Shown here: one piece after another, positions 24,453-33,965 of the stretch | Position numbering within the stretch: the first letter of the stretch is position 1 | Layout: each line of letters begins with the position of its first letter | Assembly: GCA_964582225.1 (NCBI GenBank) | Contig: CAZORA010000008.1 | Span: 20,238-84,237 of the forward strand | Source of the DNA: Dokdonella_A sp964582225 | Lineage (GTDB): Bacteria > Pseudomonadota > Gammaproteobacteria > Xanthomonadales > Rhodanobacteraceae | DNA length: 64,000 nt | Reading direction: 5' to 3' | Notes under the pieces: model-generated | Databases searched by the model: none | Told to the model about the DNA's origin: nothing | What the model saw: the letters and a program-made list of their open reading frames with translations, nothing else | Program-made: the position numbers and the translations under genes

Positions 24453-25820
24453 ATGAGCTCCGCACCCGTAGACACTCCGGCTACCACACTGCCGCTGTTG
24501 ATGGAGGCAGAAGCGACCCGCGTCTTCGCCTGGCGTAGCGGGCAAGCGGTCACGGTCGACGCCTTTCTGGCGGACGTCGCCACCGTGGCCGCGCAGCTGC
24601 CGGACGCGCCAGAGGCAGTCAATCTCTGCGCCAACCGCTACGCCTTTCTGGTGGCCTTCTGCGCGTTGCTCGTGCGCCGCCAAACCAATCTGCTACCGCC
24701 CTCACGCGCGCCGCTGGTGCTGGGGGAAATCCTTGCTGCGCACGAGGGCAGTTACGCCCTGAGCGACGCGCTGCGTGCGCCAGCGCCGACCGCCACTGTG
24801 CTGCTGTCGGTTCTGGACGGCACGGGGCAGGCGCCCGGCTCGGTGCCCCTCATCGGTGGCGCGCAGCTCGCGGTGATCGGCTTCACTTCCGGCAGCACCG
24901 GGCAGCCCGGCGCCAATCGGAAACCGTGGCGCTCACTCCGGCGTGCCGGACTTCAGGACGTCGCGGCGGTGCTCGACGCGCTCGCGCCGGCGCCGGGAAC
25001 GATCACTCAGATCGTCGCCACGGTTCCGCCGCAGCACATGTACGGCATCGAAATGTCGGTGTTGTTGCCGCTGCTCGGCCCGTTTGCGGTATCCGATCGA
25101 CATCCGCTGCTGCCCGCCGACGTTGCCGCGGCGCTGGCGGAGGTGCCGGCACCGCGGCTGCTGGTCAGCACCCCGGTGCACCTGCAAGCGCTGCTGCGCG
25201 CCGGCGTGGAGCTGCCGCCTCTCGAGCTCGTCGTCTCGGCCACCGCGCCGCTCGCACGAGAGCTCGCGGCGAGCGTCGAGGAGCGCTTCGCCACGCGGGT
25301 GTTCGAGGTGTTCGGCTCCACCGAGACCTGCGTCATCGCGCACCGCTTCAGCGCGCGCGAGGAGCACTGGCAACTCCAGGAAGGAGTCCGCCTGCGGCCC
25401 CTGGAAGATGGCACCGTCGTGGAGACGCCGGCGCTGGAGCGGCCGGTGAAGCTCGCCGACCAGATCGAGCTCTTGCCGGCGCGACGCTTCGCGCTGCGCG
25501 GGCGGCAGGCGGACCTGCTCGAAATTGCCGGCAAGCGGGCTTCTCTCGCCGACCTCACGCGACGCCTGCTGGCGCTGCCGGGCGTCACTGACGCGGTCGT
25601 GTTCCAGACCGACGACTGCGACGCGTTGGGCGTGCGCCGGATCGCCGCGCTGGCGGTTGCGCCGGAGCGCAGCGAAGCGGAACTGCTAGCCGCGCTGCGC
25701 GCGGCGATCGATCCCGCCTTCCTGCCGCGGCCGCTGCGGATGGTCGCGGCGCTACCGCGCAACGAGACCGGCAAGCTGCCGCGCCAGGCGCTCATCGCGA
25801 TGCTCCGCGAACGTCGCTGA
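24453..25820 (+). CDS. AMP-dependent ligase (adenylate-forming enzyme)
   Basis: A 455-residue ANL-superfamily enzyme that activates a carboxylate as acyl-AMP. P-loop IGFTSGSTGQPGANRKPW, A5-type motif VFEVFGSTETC, A8-like GRQADLLEIAGKRAS, and the A10 lysine in NETGKLPRQ. It is shorter than classic acyl-CoA synthetases and resembles the stand-alone AMP-ligases of aryl polyene (xanthomonadin-type) clusters, but no other cluster gene is nearby. It begins 9 bases after tsaC and is probably co-transcribed. Substrate unknown. Confidence 0.82.
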   Translation: MSSAPVDTPATTLPLLMEAEATRVFAWRSGQAVTVDAFLADVATVAAQLPDAPEAVNLCANRYAFLVAFCALLVRRQTNLLPPSRAPLVLGEILAAHEGSYALSDALRAPAPTATVLLSVLDGTGQAPGSVPLIGGAQLAVIGFTSGSTGQPGANRKPWRSLRRAGLQDVAAVLDALAPAPGTITQIVATVPPQHMYGIEMSVLLPLLGPFAVSDRHPLLPADVAAALAEVPAPRLLVSTPVHLQALLRAGVELPPLELVVSATAPLARELAASVEERFATRVFEVFGSTETCVIAHRFSAREEHWQLQEGVRLRPLEDGTVVETPALERPVKLADQIELLPARRFALRGRQADLLEIAGKRASLADLTRRLLALPGVTDAVVFQTDDCDALGVRRIAALAVAPERSEAELLAALRAAIDPAFLPRPLRMVAALPRNETGKLPRQALIAMLRERR

Positions 25821-25831
25821 TTCGACCCCGC

Positions 25832-25960
25832 AAAATAAAAGCCCCGAGAGCCAGGGGGAGCTCTCGGGGCGGGGAAGCCGGTCTGGGGAGGGACCGGATT
25901 CCGGGGTTCCACTCAGGGAGGTGAGCGAACCAGGGCGCCGTTGCGTGCGCCCGATGCCAT
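25832..25960 (-). ncRNA. Candidate small RNA: three hairpins with C-rich loops and terminator
   Basis: Three successive hairpins on the minus strand. Stem 1: 25922-25929 with 25908-25915 (8 bp, two GU), loop CCTCCC. Stem 2: CCGGTC / GACCGG (25892-25897 with 25878-25883), loop CCTCCCCA. Stem 3: GCCCCGAGAGC / GCTCTCGGGGC (25860-25870 with 25841-25851), loop TCCCCCTG, followed by TTTTATTTT, an intrinsic terminator. No protein frame is convincing here, and no minus-strand gene runs into it. All three loops can pair with GGAGG-type sites. The layout is that of C-rich-loop trans-acting sRNAs such as sX13 of Xanthomonas. The 5' end is undefined. Confidence 0.65.
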
Positions 25961-26144
25961 AGATCGGGTTCGGGAAGGAAAGTTTCCAGCGTGTCGCCGG
26001 CCGTGTTTAGCGCATGTTCATGCACATTGCACGGCCGCGGGCGGACTTCACGCACGCGGCGAGAATTCGGCTGTGCCGACGTCCTTCTCGGCGCGCGCTC
26101 GATTCCCTTCGCGTGGCGGAGCTCGCGGCTGGTGAGGGCGGGAA

Positions 26145-26178
26145 TTGCCGCTTGCGATCCAAACGATTACCATTCTCA
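26145..26178 (+). promoter_or_regulatory. Promoter with overlapping Fur box before the iron transporter
   Basis: TTGCCG (26145-26150) and TACCAT (26168-26173) are 17 bases apart. CGATTAC-C-ATTCTCA (26164-26178) matches the 7-1-7 Fur box at 10 of 14 positions and covers the -10. Iron-replete Fur would block this promoter. The transporter ATG is 78 bases further on. Confidence 0.6.
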
Positions 26179-26255
26179 ATTGATGCCGTGCAAGTCCTGC
26201 GCAGCGCGAAGGCCGGTAGGCGATACAAGCCACCGCCAGTGAGGAATTCCGGCAG

Positions 26256-27476
26256 ATGTTGGCCAGCCAACCCGAGATGTCGCCGCGCGTCGCCGCGCCG
26301 AATTTCACCCAGCCGGTCATGGCAGAGGCGGCCGCGCCGGCGTTTCGAATTCGCGGCTTGCGCCGTCGCTTCGGCAGCACGCCGAAGCCGGTCGAAGCGC
26401 TGCGTGGGGTCGATCTCGACGTGCCGCAGGGCGGCTTCATGGTGGTCGTCGGGCCGTCCGGTTGCGGCAAGACCACTCTGCTGCGCATTCTGGCCGGCTT
26501 CGAGCGGCCGGATGCGGGCGAGGTCTGGCTTGACGATCGCAAGCTGGCTGGTCCGGCCGTGTTCGTGCGCCCCGAGCGGCGACAAATTGGAATCGTGACC
26601 CAGGAAGGCTCGTTGTTTCCGCACCTGAGCGTGGCCGCAAACATCGCCTACGGGCTACCGGGCCTACGCTGGCGTGCTGCCGGTCGGCGGGCGCGCCGGA
26701 CCCGGGTGGACGAGCTGCTGGAATGGGTGGGCCTGACCGGCTACGCAGCGCGGATGCCGGATGCGCTGTCGGGCGGCGAGCAGCAGCGGGTCGCGCTGGC
26801 GCGCGCCCTGGCGCCGCGGCCCAGAGCGGTGCTGCTGGACGAACCCTTCTCCGCGCTGGACGCGCGTCTACGCGTCGGGCTGCGCGAGGACGTGCGCCGC
26901 CTGCTGGCCGAACTGGGCACGACCGCGGTCCTGGTGACCCACGATCAGAGCGAAGCTCTGTCCCTTGCCGATCGGCTGGCGCTGATGCGCGCCGGCCGCG
27001 TGGTGCAGGAAGGCAGCCCGACCGAGGTCTATGCGCGGCCAGCGGATCCCGAAGCGGCGGCCTTCCTCGGCGAAGCGACGAGCCTGCCCTGCCGGCTGCT
27101 GGCCGAGCACGATGGCGGCTGGTGCATCAGCTGTGCCCTCGGCAACAGCTGGGTACCGGCGGCCTGCGTTCACTCGGGCGGCAGCGAAAACCGGCTGGTG
27201 CTGCGCCCCGAACAACTCGAGCTGGCCACACTCGGCGCGCCGGCGCAGGTCAACGCAGTGCGCTATTTCGGCCATGAAACCCTGCTGCAGCTCGCGCTCG
27301 AGGACGGCACGCCGATCCTCCTGCGCCTGCGCGACGAGCAGCCGCCGGCGCTCGGCGATCGAGTACGGCTGCGCCTGCGCGAACAGCGTGCCATGTGCGC
27401 GCTGCCGAATCCGCGAACGCTCCCGGCGCCGGCAATCCCACCCACGCAAACTTCTTTTGGAGACCCCGTGCGATGA
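26256..27476 (+). CDS. fbpC: Ferric iron ABC transporter, ATP-binding protein
   Basis: A 406-residue ATPase: Walker A GPSGCGKTT, signature LSGGEQQR, Walker B AVLLDEPFSALD, H-loop VTHDQSEAL, and a C-terminal TOBE-like regulatory domain (about 290-390). It energises import of Fe3+ from the periplasm. The ATG at 26256 is used; internal ATGs at residues 8 and 22 are possible starts. Its stop overlaps the next ATG (ATGA). Order is C-A-B, with a Fur box upstream. Confidence 0.92.
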   Translation: MLASQPEMSPRVAAPNFTQPVMAEAAAPAFRIRGLRRRFGSTPKPVEALRGVDLDVPQGGFMVVVGPSGCGKTTLLRILAGFERPDAGEVWLDDRKLAGPAVFVRPERRQIGIVTQEGSLFPHLSVAANIAYGLPGLRWRAAGRRARRTRVDELLEWVGLTGYAARMPDALSGGEQQRVALARALAPRPRAVLLDEPFSALDARLRVGLREDVRRLLAELGTTAVLVTHDQSEALSLADRLALMRAGRVVQEGSPTEVYARPADPEAAAFLGEATSLPCRLLAEHDGGWCISCALGNSWVPAACVHSGGSENRLVLRPEQLELATLGAPAQVNAVRYFGHETLLQLALEDGTPILLRLRDEQPPALGDRVRLRLREQRAMCALPNPRTLPAPAIPPTQTSFGDPVR

Positions 27477-28555
27477 TCCGATCCATCCCTCTGACCGGCG
27501 TGCTGCGTCGCGCCGGACTGCTGTTGATCGCCTCGGCGGCGCTGGCCGTCGCCGCCTGCGCGCCCGACGCCGGCCCCGGTTCTGCCGAGCCGGCGGCAAC
27601 AGCAGCTCCCACTGCGCCGGCAAAGCCGGGGCTGGTGCTCTATTCGGGACAGCACGAAGGCATGGCACTGGCGTTGGCCAAGGCCTTCGAGCGCGATACC
27701 GGCATCCCGGTGCAGGTGCGCGTGGGCAAGGACGGCGCGCTCGCCAACCAGATTATCGAAGAAGGCGCGCGCGCGCAGGCCGACGTCTTCATCACCGAAG
27801 AGCCCGGCCCAATCGGGAATCTCGCTCGTCGCGGCCTGCTGCTGCCGGTGCCGGCGGCAACCCTCGCCAAGGCCGCCGCCGGCTTCGCGCCGGCCGATGG
27901 CCTGTGGCTGCCCTGGGCGGCCCGCTCGCGGGTCTATTTCTACAACCCGACGCTGATCGCGGAAAAAGACCTGCCGGCGAGCATCCTCGAACTGGCCGAT
28001 CCGCGCTGGAAGGGGCGCTTCGCCTATGCACCGTCCGGCGCCTTCGTCTCGACCACCGCCTATCTGCTGAAAAAGTTCGGCCCCGAGCGGACCCTTGCGT
28101 GGCTCAAGGCGATCCGCGAAAACGGCGTCAACGAGCAGAAAAACGGCAAGGTGCGCGACAGTGTGGAAGCCGGGCAGCACGCCTTCGGTCTGTCCAATCA
28201 CTACTACTGGTACATCCTGGCGCGCAAGGCCGGCGGCGCGGACAAGCTGACTTCACGCGTGCATTTCCTGAACAACGACGACGCCGGCGCGCTGGTGCTG
28301 GCTTCGGGCGCCGCGGTACTGACGAGCAGCACCCACCGCGAGCAAGCCCTGCAATTCCTCGACTGGCTGATCTCGGCGCAGGGCGGACAGCAAATCGTGG
28401 CGCAATCGAGCCCGCAGTTCCCGCTCAATCCGCAGGTGAACAGCAGCTACGATTTGCCGCCGATCGAGAAGCTCGAGTTCCCACATTTCGACCAGGGAGA
28501 GCTCGACAACGTGAACGAGGCCAGCGAGCTGCTCAAGCAGGCCGGCATCATCTGA
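27473..28555 (+). CDS. fbpA: Ferric iron ABC transporter, substrate-binding lipoprotein
   Basis: A 360-residue type 2 binding protein of the FbpA/FutA group. The signal peptide has lipobox LAVAAC, so it is a lipoprotein. A Pro/Ala-rich tether precedes the domain (VLYSGQHEGMALALAKAFERDTGIPVQVRVG). The Tyr motif SNHYYWY, which in this family supplies Fe3+-coordinating tyrosines, is present. The ATG at 27473 overlaps the ATPase stop; TTGGAG lies about 12 bases before it. It delivers iron to the permease encoded next. Confidence 0.93.
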   Translation: MIRSIPLTGVLRRAGLLLIASAALAVAACAPDAGPGSAEPAATAAPTAPAKPGLVLYSGQHEGMALALAKAFERDTGIPVQVRVGKDGALANQIIEEGARAQADVFITEEPGPIGNLARRGLLLPVPAATLAKAAAGFAPADGLWLPWAARSRVYFYNPTLIAEKDLPASILELADPRWKGRFAYAPSGAFVSTTAYLLKKFGPERTLAWLKAIRENGVNEQKNGKVRDSVEAGQHAFGLSNHYYWYILARKAGGADKLTSRVHFLNNDDAGALVLASGAAVLTSSTHREQALQFLDWLISAQGGQQIVAQSSPQFPLNPQVNSSYDLPPIEKLEFPHFDQGELDNVNEASELLKQAGII

Positions 28556-28585
28556 AGCGGCGGCAGCACGGTCTCGCTAGCACCG

Positions 28586-30202
28586 ATGCCCGCCGACGCC
28601 GAGCCGAGCCGAGCCGCAGCCGCGCCTGATTTCTGGCAGCGGCTGCGCCCACGCGCGGGTCAGCGCGCGATTCCCCTAGCGCTGCTGTTTCCGGGTCTGC
28701 TGATCGGTGCCGCCGCGCTGGCGCCCACGGCCTATCTGCTGCTGCGCGAGGGCTTCCATTTCGCGCTGCTCCGTCACGAGCTGGCGTCGCCGACCACGCT
28801 GCCCCTGATCTGGAACACCGCCAAGCTGATGCTCGGCGTATGCGCCACGGTCGCGGTGCTGGGCGTGGGCCTGGCCGTGCTGGTCGCGCGCAGCAACCTG
28901 CCGGGCGGGCGCCTGTGGACGCTGCTGTTCACTCTGCCGCTCGGGGTGCCGACTTTCGTCGGCTCCTACGCCTGGCTGACTTTCAGCTATCAGCACTTCC
29001 CAGGCTCGCGCGCGATCTTCGGCCTCGGTGGCAGCATCCTGGTGATTTCGCTCGCCCTCTTCCCCTATACCTTCCTGCCCTGTCTGACCGCCTTGCGTCG
29101 GCTCGATCCAGCGCAGGAAGAGATCTCGCGCGCGCTCGGTCGGCGGCCGTTGAGCACCTTCTTGCACATCACCCTGCCGCAGCTTCGCGCCGCCATCGCC
29201 ACCGGGCTGCTGATCACCAGCCTGCACGTCCTGGCGGAATTCGGCGCGGTGGAGATGCTGAGCTACCAGACCCTCACCACCGGCATCGTGCAGCGGGTGA
29301 TGGTGCTCGGCGAGCCGGAAGCGGCGCGCGCCCTGGCCGTCGTGCTGGCGGCCGGCGCGCTGCTGGTGCTGGCTCTCGACCGCCTGCTGCGCGGGCGCGC
29401 CAGGCCGCTGCGGGTCGGCCAGGGCAGCGCACGTCCACCGCTGCGCTGGAGGCTCGGCTGGAGCAAACCGCTGTGGCTTGCGGCCTGTCTTGCGGTGGCC
29501 ATCGCCTCGCTCGCGATTCCGCTTTGGGTGACGCTCAATGGCCTGCTGAACCCGCAGCTCGCGCAAACCGACTACCACTGGAGCGCGCTGCTGAGCGCGA
29601 CTCTCAACACCGTGCAGTGGGCCGGCTGGGCGGCGCTGCTCGCGACCTTGGCCGCGCTGCCGATCACGTTTCTGGTGGTGCGCCATCCCGGACGCTGGTC
29701 GCTCGCCTGCGAACGCTCGGTCTGGCTCGCGCATGCGCTGCCCGGTGTGATCTTGGCCTTGGCCCTGGTTTATCTGTCCGTGCACTGGCTGTATCCGCTG
29801 TACCAGACGCCAGCTCTGCTGGTGATCGCCTACGTCGTCATGTATCTGCCGCTCGCGGTTGGCACCCAGCAGGTCGGCGTGGCGCAGGCTTCCGCGCGTC
29901 TGGACGAGGTCTCCCGCGCCCTCGGCCAGGGCCCGCTTTCCACCTTTGGTCGCGTCACCCTGCCGCTCGCCCTGCCGGCGATCGGCGCCGGCGCCCTGCT
30001 CGTCGCGCTGGATGCCGGCAAGGAGCTCACCACTACCCTGCTGCTGCACCCAACCGGCGCCCACACGCTCGCCACCCGCCTGTGGGGCACGACCGAAGGC
30101 GAGGTGCTCGACTTCGCCGCTGCCGCGCCCTACAGCCTGAGCCTGCTCCTGATCGGCGCTGTCCCCGCGCTGCTGCTGGCGCGCGCTACGCTGAAGCAGT
30201 AG
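28586..30202 (+). CDS. fbpB: Ferric iron ABC transporter, permease
   Basis: A 538-residue fused permease with two homologous halves of about six membrane helices each. Both ATPase-docking EAA loops are visible: EEISRALGRRPLSTFLHITLP and DEVSRALGQGPLSTFGRVTLP. It forms the inner-membrane channel for Fe3+ with the two preceding gene products, 30 bases downstream of fbpA. It converges on polA with a 34-base gap. Confidence 0.93.
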   Translation: MPADAEPSRAAAAPDFWQRLRPRAGQRAIPLALLFPGLLIGAAALAPTAYLLLREGFHFALLRHELASPTTLPLIWNTAKLMLGVCATVAVLGVGLAVLVARSNLPGGRLWTLLFTLPLGVPTFVGSYAWLTFSYQHFPGSRAIFGLGGSILVISLALFPYTFLPCLTALRRLDPAQEEISRALGRRPLSTFLHITLPQLRAAIATGLLITSLHVLAEFGAVEMLSYQTLTTGIVQRVMVLGEPEAARALAVVLAAGALLVLALDRLLRGRARPLRVGQGSARPPLRWRLGWSKPLWLAACLAVAIASLAIPLWVTLNGLLNPQLAQTDYHWSALLSATLNTVQWAGWAALLATLAALPITFLVVRHPGRWSLACERSVWLAHALPGVILALALVYLSVHWLYPLYQTPALLVIAYVVMYLPLAVGTQQVGVAQASARLDEVSRALGQGPLSTFGRVTLPLALPAIGAGALLVALDAGKELTTTLLLHPTGAHTLATRLWGTTEGEVLDFAAAAPYSLSLLLIGAVPALLLARATLKQ

Positions 30203-30236
30203 GGCGTCACGGCGGCGCAGCACGAGCTGCGGACAC

Positions 30237-33011
30237 TCAGTGCGCCTGGTCCCAGTTGGCGCCGACGCCGATGTCGACCAGCAGCGGCACCTTGAGCTTC
30301 GCCGCGCCCTGCATGCGCTCACGCACGCCGGCGCGGATCGACTCGACGCAGTCAGTGCGGACCTCGAACACCAGCTCGTCGTGTACCTGCATCAGCATCC
30401 GCGCCTGGTCCTGACGCGACTCGAGCCAGGCGTCCACCTCGATCATGGCGCGCTTGATGATGTCGGCCGCGGTGCCCTGCATCGGCGCGTTGATCGCGGC
30501 GCGCTCGGCGCCAGCGCGCTGGGCACCGTTACGGGAGTTGATGTAGTCCAGATACAGGCGTCGACCGAACAGGGTCTCGACGTAGCCGTCGCGGTGCGCG
30601 CAGTCGCGCGCGCACTGCATGTATTCATGCACGCCTGGATAGCGCGAGAAATAGCGTGCCATGTACTCCTCGGCTTCGCCGCGGCTGACGCCGAGCTGGC
30701 GCGCCAGGCCGAAGGCGCCCATGCCATACATCAGGCCGAAGTTGATCACCTTGGCGGCGCGGCGCTGATTCGGGTCGACCTGCTCCGGCGGCACGCCGAA
30801 GACCTCGGCGGCGGTTGCACGATGTACGTCCTGGCCGTCGTGGAAGGCGGCCAGCAGGCCCGGATCGGCGGACAGATGAGCCATGATGCGCAGCTCGATT
30901 TGCGAATAGTCGGCCGCGAGCACGCACCAGCCTTCAGGCGCGATGAAGGCCTGGCGGATGCGTCGCCCCTCGGCGCTGCGGGCCGGGATGTTCTGCAGAT
31001 TCGGATCCGAGGAGGCCAGCCGTCCGGTGGCGGCGATCGCCTGCCCGTAGCTGGTGTGAACGCGGCCGCTGCGCGGGTTGACCATCGCCGGCAGCTTCTC
31101 GGTATAGGTACTGCGCAGCTTGGCGACGGCGCGATAGTCGAGCACCACGCGCGGCAGCTCGTGCCGATCGGCGATCGCCTCCAGAGCGTCCTCGTTGGTC
31201 GAAGGCTGACCCCCGGGCGTCTTGACGTGCACCGGCAGGCCAAGCTCCTCGAACAGCACGCTGGCGAGCTGGCGGGTGGAATCGAGGCTGAAGGGATGGC
31301 CGGCAAGCTCCTGCGCGCGACGGTCGAGCTCCTGCATGCGCCGAGCCAGCTCGCGGCTCTGCGCCTTGAGCGCCGCGACGTCGATCAGCACGCCCGCCTG
31401 CTCCATCCGCGCCAACACCGGCACCAGTGGGATTTCGATGTCTTCGTAGACCCGGCGCAGGCCGGGCTCGGCGGCGAGCCGCGTCCACTGGGCGAGGTGC
31501 AGACGCAGGGTGACGTCGGAGTCCTCCGCAGCATAGCGACAGGCGGTTTCGAGACCGACCTGGCTGAAGGGAATCTGTCGCGCGCCCTTGCCGGTGACGT
31601 CTTCATAGCGAATGGTCTCGTAACCCAGCACGCGCTTGGCCTGGGTGTCGAGGTCGTGGCGCCAGGTCGAATGCAGCACGTAGGACTCAAGCAGGGTGTC
31701 GTGAACGACGCCGCACACGCCGATACCGGCGCTCGCCAGCACGTTGAGATCGTATTTGCAATGCTGGCCAAGCTTGGGCCGCGCCGGGTCCTCGAGCAGC
31801 GGGCGCAGAGCGCCAAGCACGCTCGCTCGCGGCAACTGCGGCAGAACCCCTGGATAGTCGTGCCCGAGCGGGATATAGCAGGCCCGCTTCGGCTCGACCG
31901 CAAACGAAATCCCGACCAGCTCCGCCTGCGTGGAATCGAGCGAAGTCGTTTCGGTATCGAAGGCGATCAGCTCGGCCCCGCGCAGGCGTTCGAGCCAGGC
32001 CTCGAAGGCCGCCTGATCGACGATCAGCTCATAGCTGCCGTGGCCGCCGAGCTTGGCCGCCACCTCTCCGGGCGCCGACGGGTCGCCGGCAAGGCGCGGA
32101 GACGGCGCAGCAACCGGCTGGACGGTCCTCGCGTCCGGCTGCGTCTGTGCCGCCTGGCCGCCGTCGAGGTCCCTCAGTGCGGCGTTGAACTCATAGCGGC
32201 GGTAGAGCTCGCGCAGGCGCTCGAGGTCGGGTGCGCGCAGGCTGAGATCGCGCGGCCCCTGCGCGAGCGGCACATCGGTCTTGATGGTGGCGAGGGTGCG
32301 CGACAGCGGCAGCTGGTCGAGCGCCGCGCGCAGGTTCTCACCCACCTTGCCGCCGATCTGTCCGGCGTGGGCGATTACCTGATCGAGGCTGCCGTACTCG
32401 CCGAGCCACTTGGCGGCGGTTTTCGGGCCGCACTTGGCGACGCCCGGGATGTTGTCGACGCTGTCGCCCATCAGCGCCAGATAGTCGACGATCTGATCTG
32501 GCCGCACGCCGAACTTTTCTTGCACGCCGACCTCGTCGAGCATGCTGTTCGACATGGTGTTGACAAGCCGCACGTGCGGCCCGACCAGTTGCGCGAAGTC
32601 CTTGTCGCTGGTCGAGACCGTGACCTCGATGCCCTCGGCGGCGGCCTGCGTCGCCAGGGTGCCGATCACGTCGTCGGCTTCGACCCCGGCGACCCGCAAC
32701 GTGGGGATGCCCAAGGCGTCGACGATCTCCAGCATCGGTTCGATCTGCGCCAGCAGAGCCTCGGGACTCGCGTCGCGGGTGGCCTTGTAGGCGGGATAGA
32801 GCGCGTCGCGGAAGGTCGGACCCGGCGCGTCCTGCACGAAGGCGATGTAGTCCGATCCCTGCTTCAGCACACTCCGCAGCATGTTGACCACGCCGTACAG
32901 CGCACCGGTCGGCTCGCCGCCGGAGTTGGTCAGCGGCGGCAGCGCGTGGAAGGCGCGGAACAGATACGAGGAACCGTCGATGAGGACGAGGCGCAGACGT
33001 TCGGGCGACAT
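30237..33011 (-). CDS. polA: DNA polymerase I
   Basis: A 924-residue enzyme with all three activities. 5' nuclease domain at residues 1-290 (VEADDVIGTLA, SDKDFAQL, GVAKCGPKTAAKWL). 3'-5' exonuclease at about 320-510 with DxE in AFDTETTSLD. Polymerase domain with motif A AADYSQIELRIMAHLS, motif B RRAAKVINFGLMYG and motif C LMQVHDELVFE. It fills repair gaps and removes Okazaki primers. Start at the ATG at 33011. The 980-residue frame on the opposite strand is a shadow. Confidence 0.98.
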   Translation of the reverse strand: MSPERLRLVLIDGSSYLFRAFHALPPLTNSGGEPTGALYGVVNMLRSVLKQGSDYIAFVQDAPGPTFRDALYPAYKATRDASPEALLAQIEPMLEIVDALGIPTLRVAGVEADDVIGTLATQAAAEGIEVTVSTSDKDFAQLVGPHVRLVNTMSNSMLDEVGVQEKFGVRPDQIVDYLALMGDSVDNIPGVAKCGPKTAAKWLGEYGSLDQVIAHAGQIGGKVGENLRAALDQLPLSRTLATIKTDVPLAQGPRDLSLRAPDLERLRELYRRYEFNAALRDLDGGQAAQTQPDARTVQPVAAPSPRLAGDPSAPGEVAAKLGGHGSYELIVDQAAFEAWLERLRGAELIAFDTETTSLDSTQAELVGISFAVEPKRACYIPLGHDYPGVLPQLPRASVLGALRPLLEDPARPKLGQHCKYDLNVLASAGIGVCGVVHDTLLESYVLHSTWRHDLDTQAKRVLGYETIRYEDVTGKGARQIPFSQVGLETACRYAAEDSDVTLRLHLAQWTRLAAEPGLRRVYEDIEIPLVPVLARMEQAGVLIDVAALKAQSRELARRMQELDRRAQELAGHPFSLDSTRQLASVLFEELGLPVHVKTPGGQPSTNEDALEAIADRHELPRVVLDYRAVAKLRSTYTEKLPAMVNPRSGRVHTSYGQAIAATGRLASSDPNLQNIPARSAEGRRIRQAFIAPEGWCVLAADYSQIELRIMAHLSADPGLLAAFHDGQDVHRATAAEVFGVPPEQVDPNQRRAAKVINFGLMYGMGAFGLARQLGVSRGEAEEYMARYFSRYPGVHEYMQCARDCAHRDGYVETLFGRRLYLDYINSRNGAQRAGAERAAINAPMQGTAADIIKRAMIEVDAWLESRQDQARMLMQVHDELVFEVRTDCVESIRAGVRERMQGAAKLKVPLLVDIGVGANWDQAH

Positions 33012-33086
33012 GAGCGCGGCCGGCAGCGGTGGCCGATCAGCTTGGCGCGCCGCCGTCGGCTTTGCAACGCGCCGCCCCGGCGGGGC

Positions 33087-33830
33087 TCAGGCCCGCGCGA
33101 GGTAGTCGTAGACGACCTCACCGTAAGGCAGCAGAAGGTCGGCCTTGAAGTGGGTCGCGTCGACCACCTCGAGCACCGGTAGATCGGCCACCGGCGCCAG
33201 CGCATGGGCGAACAGTTCTAGCGCCCCTGGGCCGGTCCAGGCGCCCTTGAACTGCTTGCACTGCATGGCGTAGCGCACCAGCTCGCAAACACGCGGGCTG
33301 CCGTCGACGTGCGGCAGAATCTTCAACAGGAAGGCTGGCGCCTGCATGCCGGCGATGGCGCGCTCGCGATCCAGGGTCGCGTATTTGTAGCCCATGGTGC
33401 CGACCGCAACCGGCAGATCGGAATATTTCAGGGTGCCGACCAGGGTATCGCGATGCACGCGCAGCTCGGGACGACCGAGCTTCTTCGGAAAACCCCAGAG
33501 CTCGCGGCCGCCGGCCGTCGGCGGGTGGTCGTCCAGAAACATCATGCGCACATAGCCGCCGGCCTCGCCGCGGAACCGGACCGGAATCACCTGACCCGAC
33601 TCGGTATAGTCGCCGAAGCCGGTGGAGTCCGGCATGCGGATGAACTCGTACTTGACCAGAGGCTCGCCGACCTCGAGCGGCGCCGGCACCACGCGCGCGA
33701 GCGCCGCCGGATCGGTGCGGTAGGTGATGACCAGATATTCGCGATCGACGAAGAGATAGGGGCCCGGCGGATAGGCCGGATTGTCGATCGGCATCGCAAA
33801 AGCGCGCTGGCGGACTTCCTGTTCGTTCAT
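33087..33830 (-). CDS. adc: Acetoacetate decarboxylase
   Basis: A 247-residue protein that decarboxylates acetoacetate to acetone and CO2 through a Schiff base. The catalytic lysine pair sits in ELWGFPKKLGRPEL, and FLDDHPPTAGGRE and GEVVYDYLA are also typical of the family. Length matches Clostridium Adc (about 244). Acetoacetate would come from the 3-hydroxybutyrate dehydrogenase encoded at 6 kb. It lies 75 bases upstream of polA on the same strand and may read through into it. Confidence 0.93.
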   Translation of the reverse strand: MNEQEVRQRAFAMPIDNPAYPPGPYLFVDREYLVITYRTDPAALARVVPAPLEVGEPLVKYEFIRMPDSTGFGDYTESGQVIPVRFRGEAGGYVRMMFLDDHPPTAGGRELWGFPKKLGRPELRVHRDTLVGTLKYSDLPVAVGTMGYKYATLDRERAIAGMQAPAFLLKILPHVDGSPRVCELVRYAMQCKQFKGAWTGPGALELFAHALAPVADLPVLEVVDATHFKADLLLPYGEVVYDYLARA

Positions 33831-33965
33831 GGGGACCTCGAGCGGGGGACCGCTTCGGCGCGATCGGCGAACCGAAGCGAAAGGGGCATGGTAGACCGTT
33901 GCTCGCGCTCAAGCTGAACGCCGGCAGCCAGCCGCTGGCTGGAACGACGTTGGTTCCCCAGCGCT

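Noticed and set aside
30240..33182. 980-codon open frame on the plus strand opposite polA
   Set aside because: Antisense shadow of polA in high-GC DNA; translation shows no domain and is rich in Arg, Gln, His and Ala.
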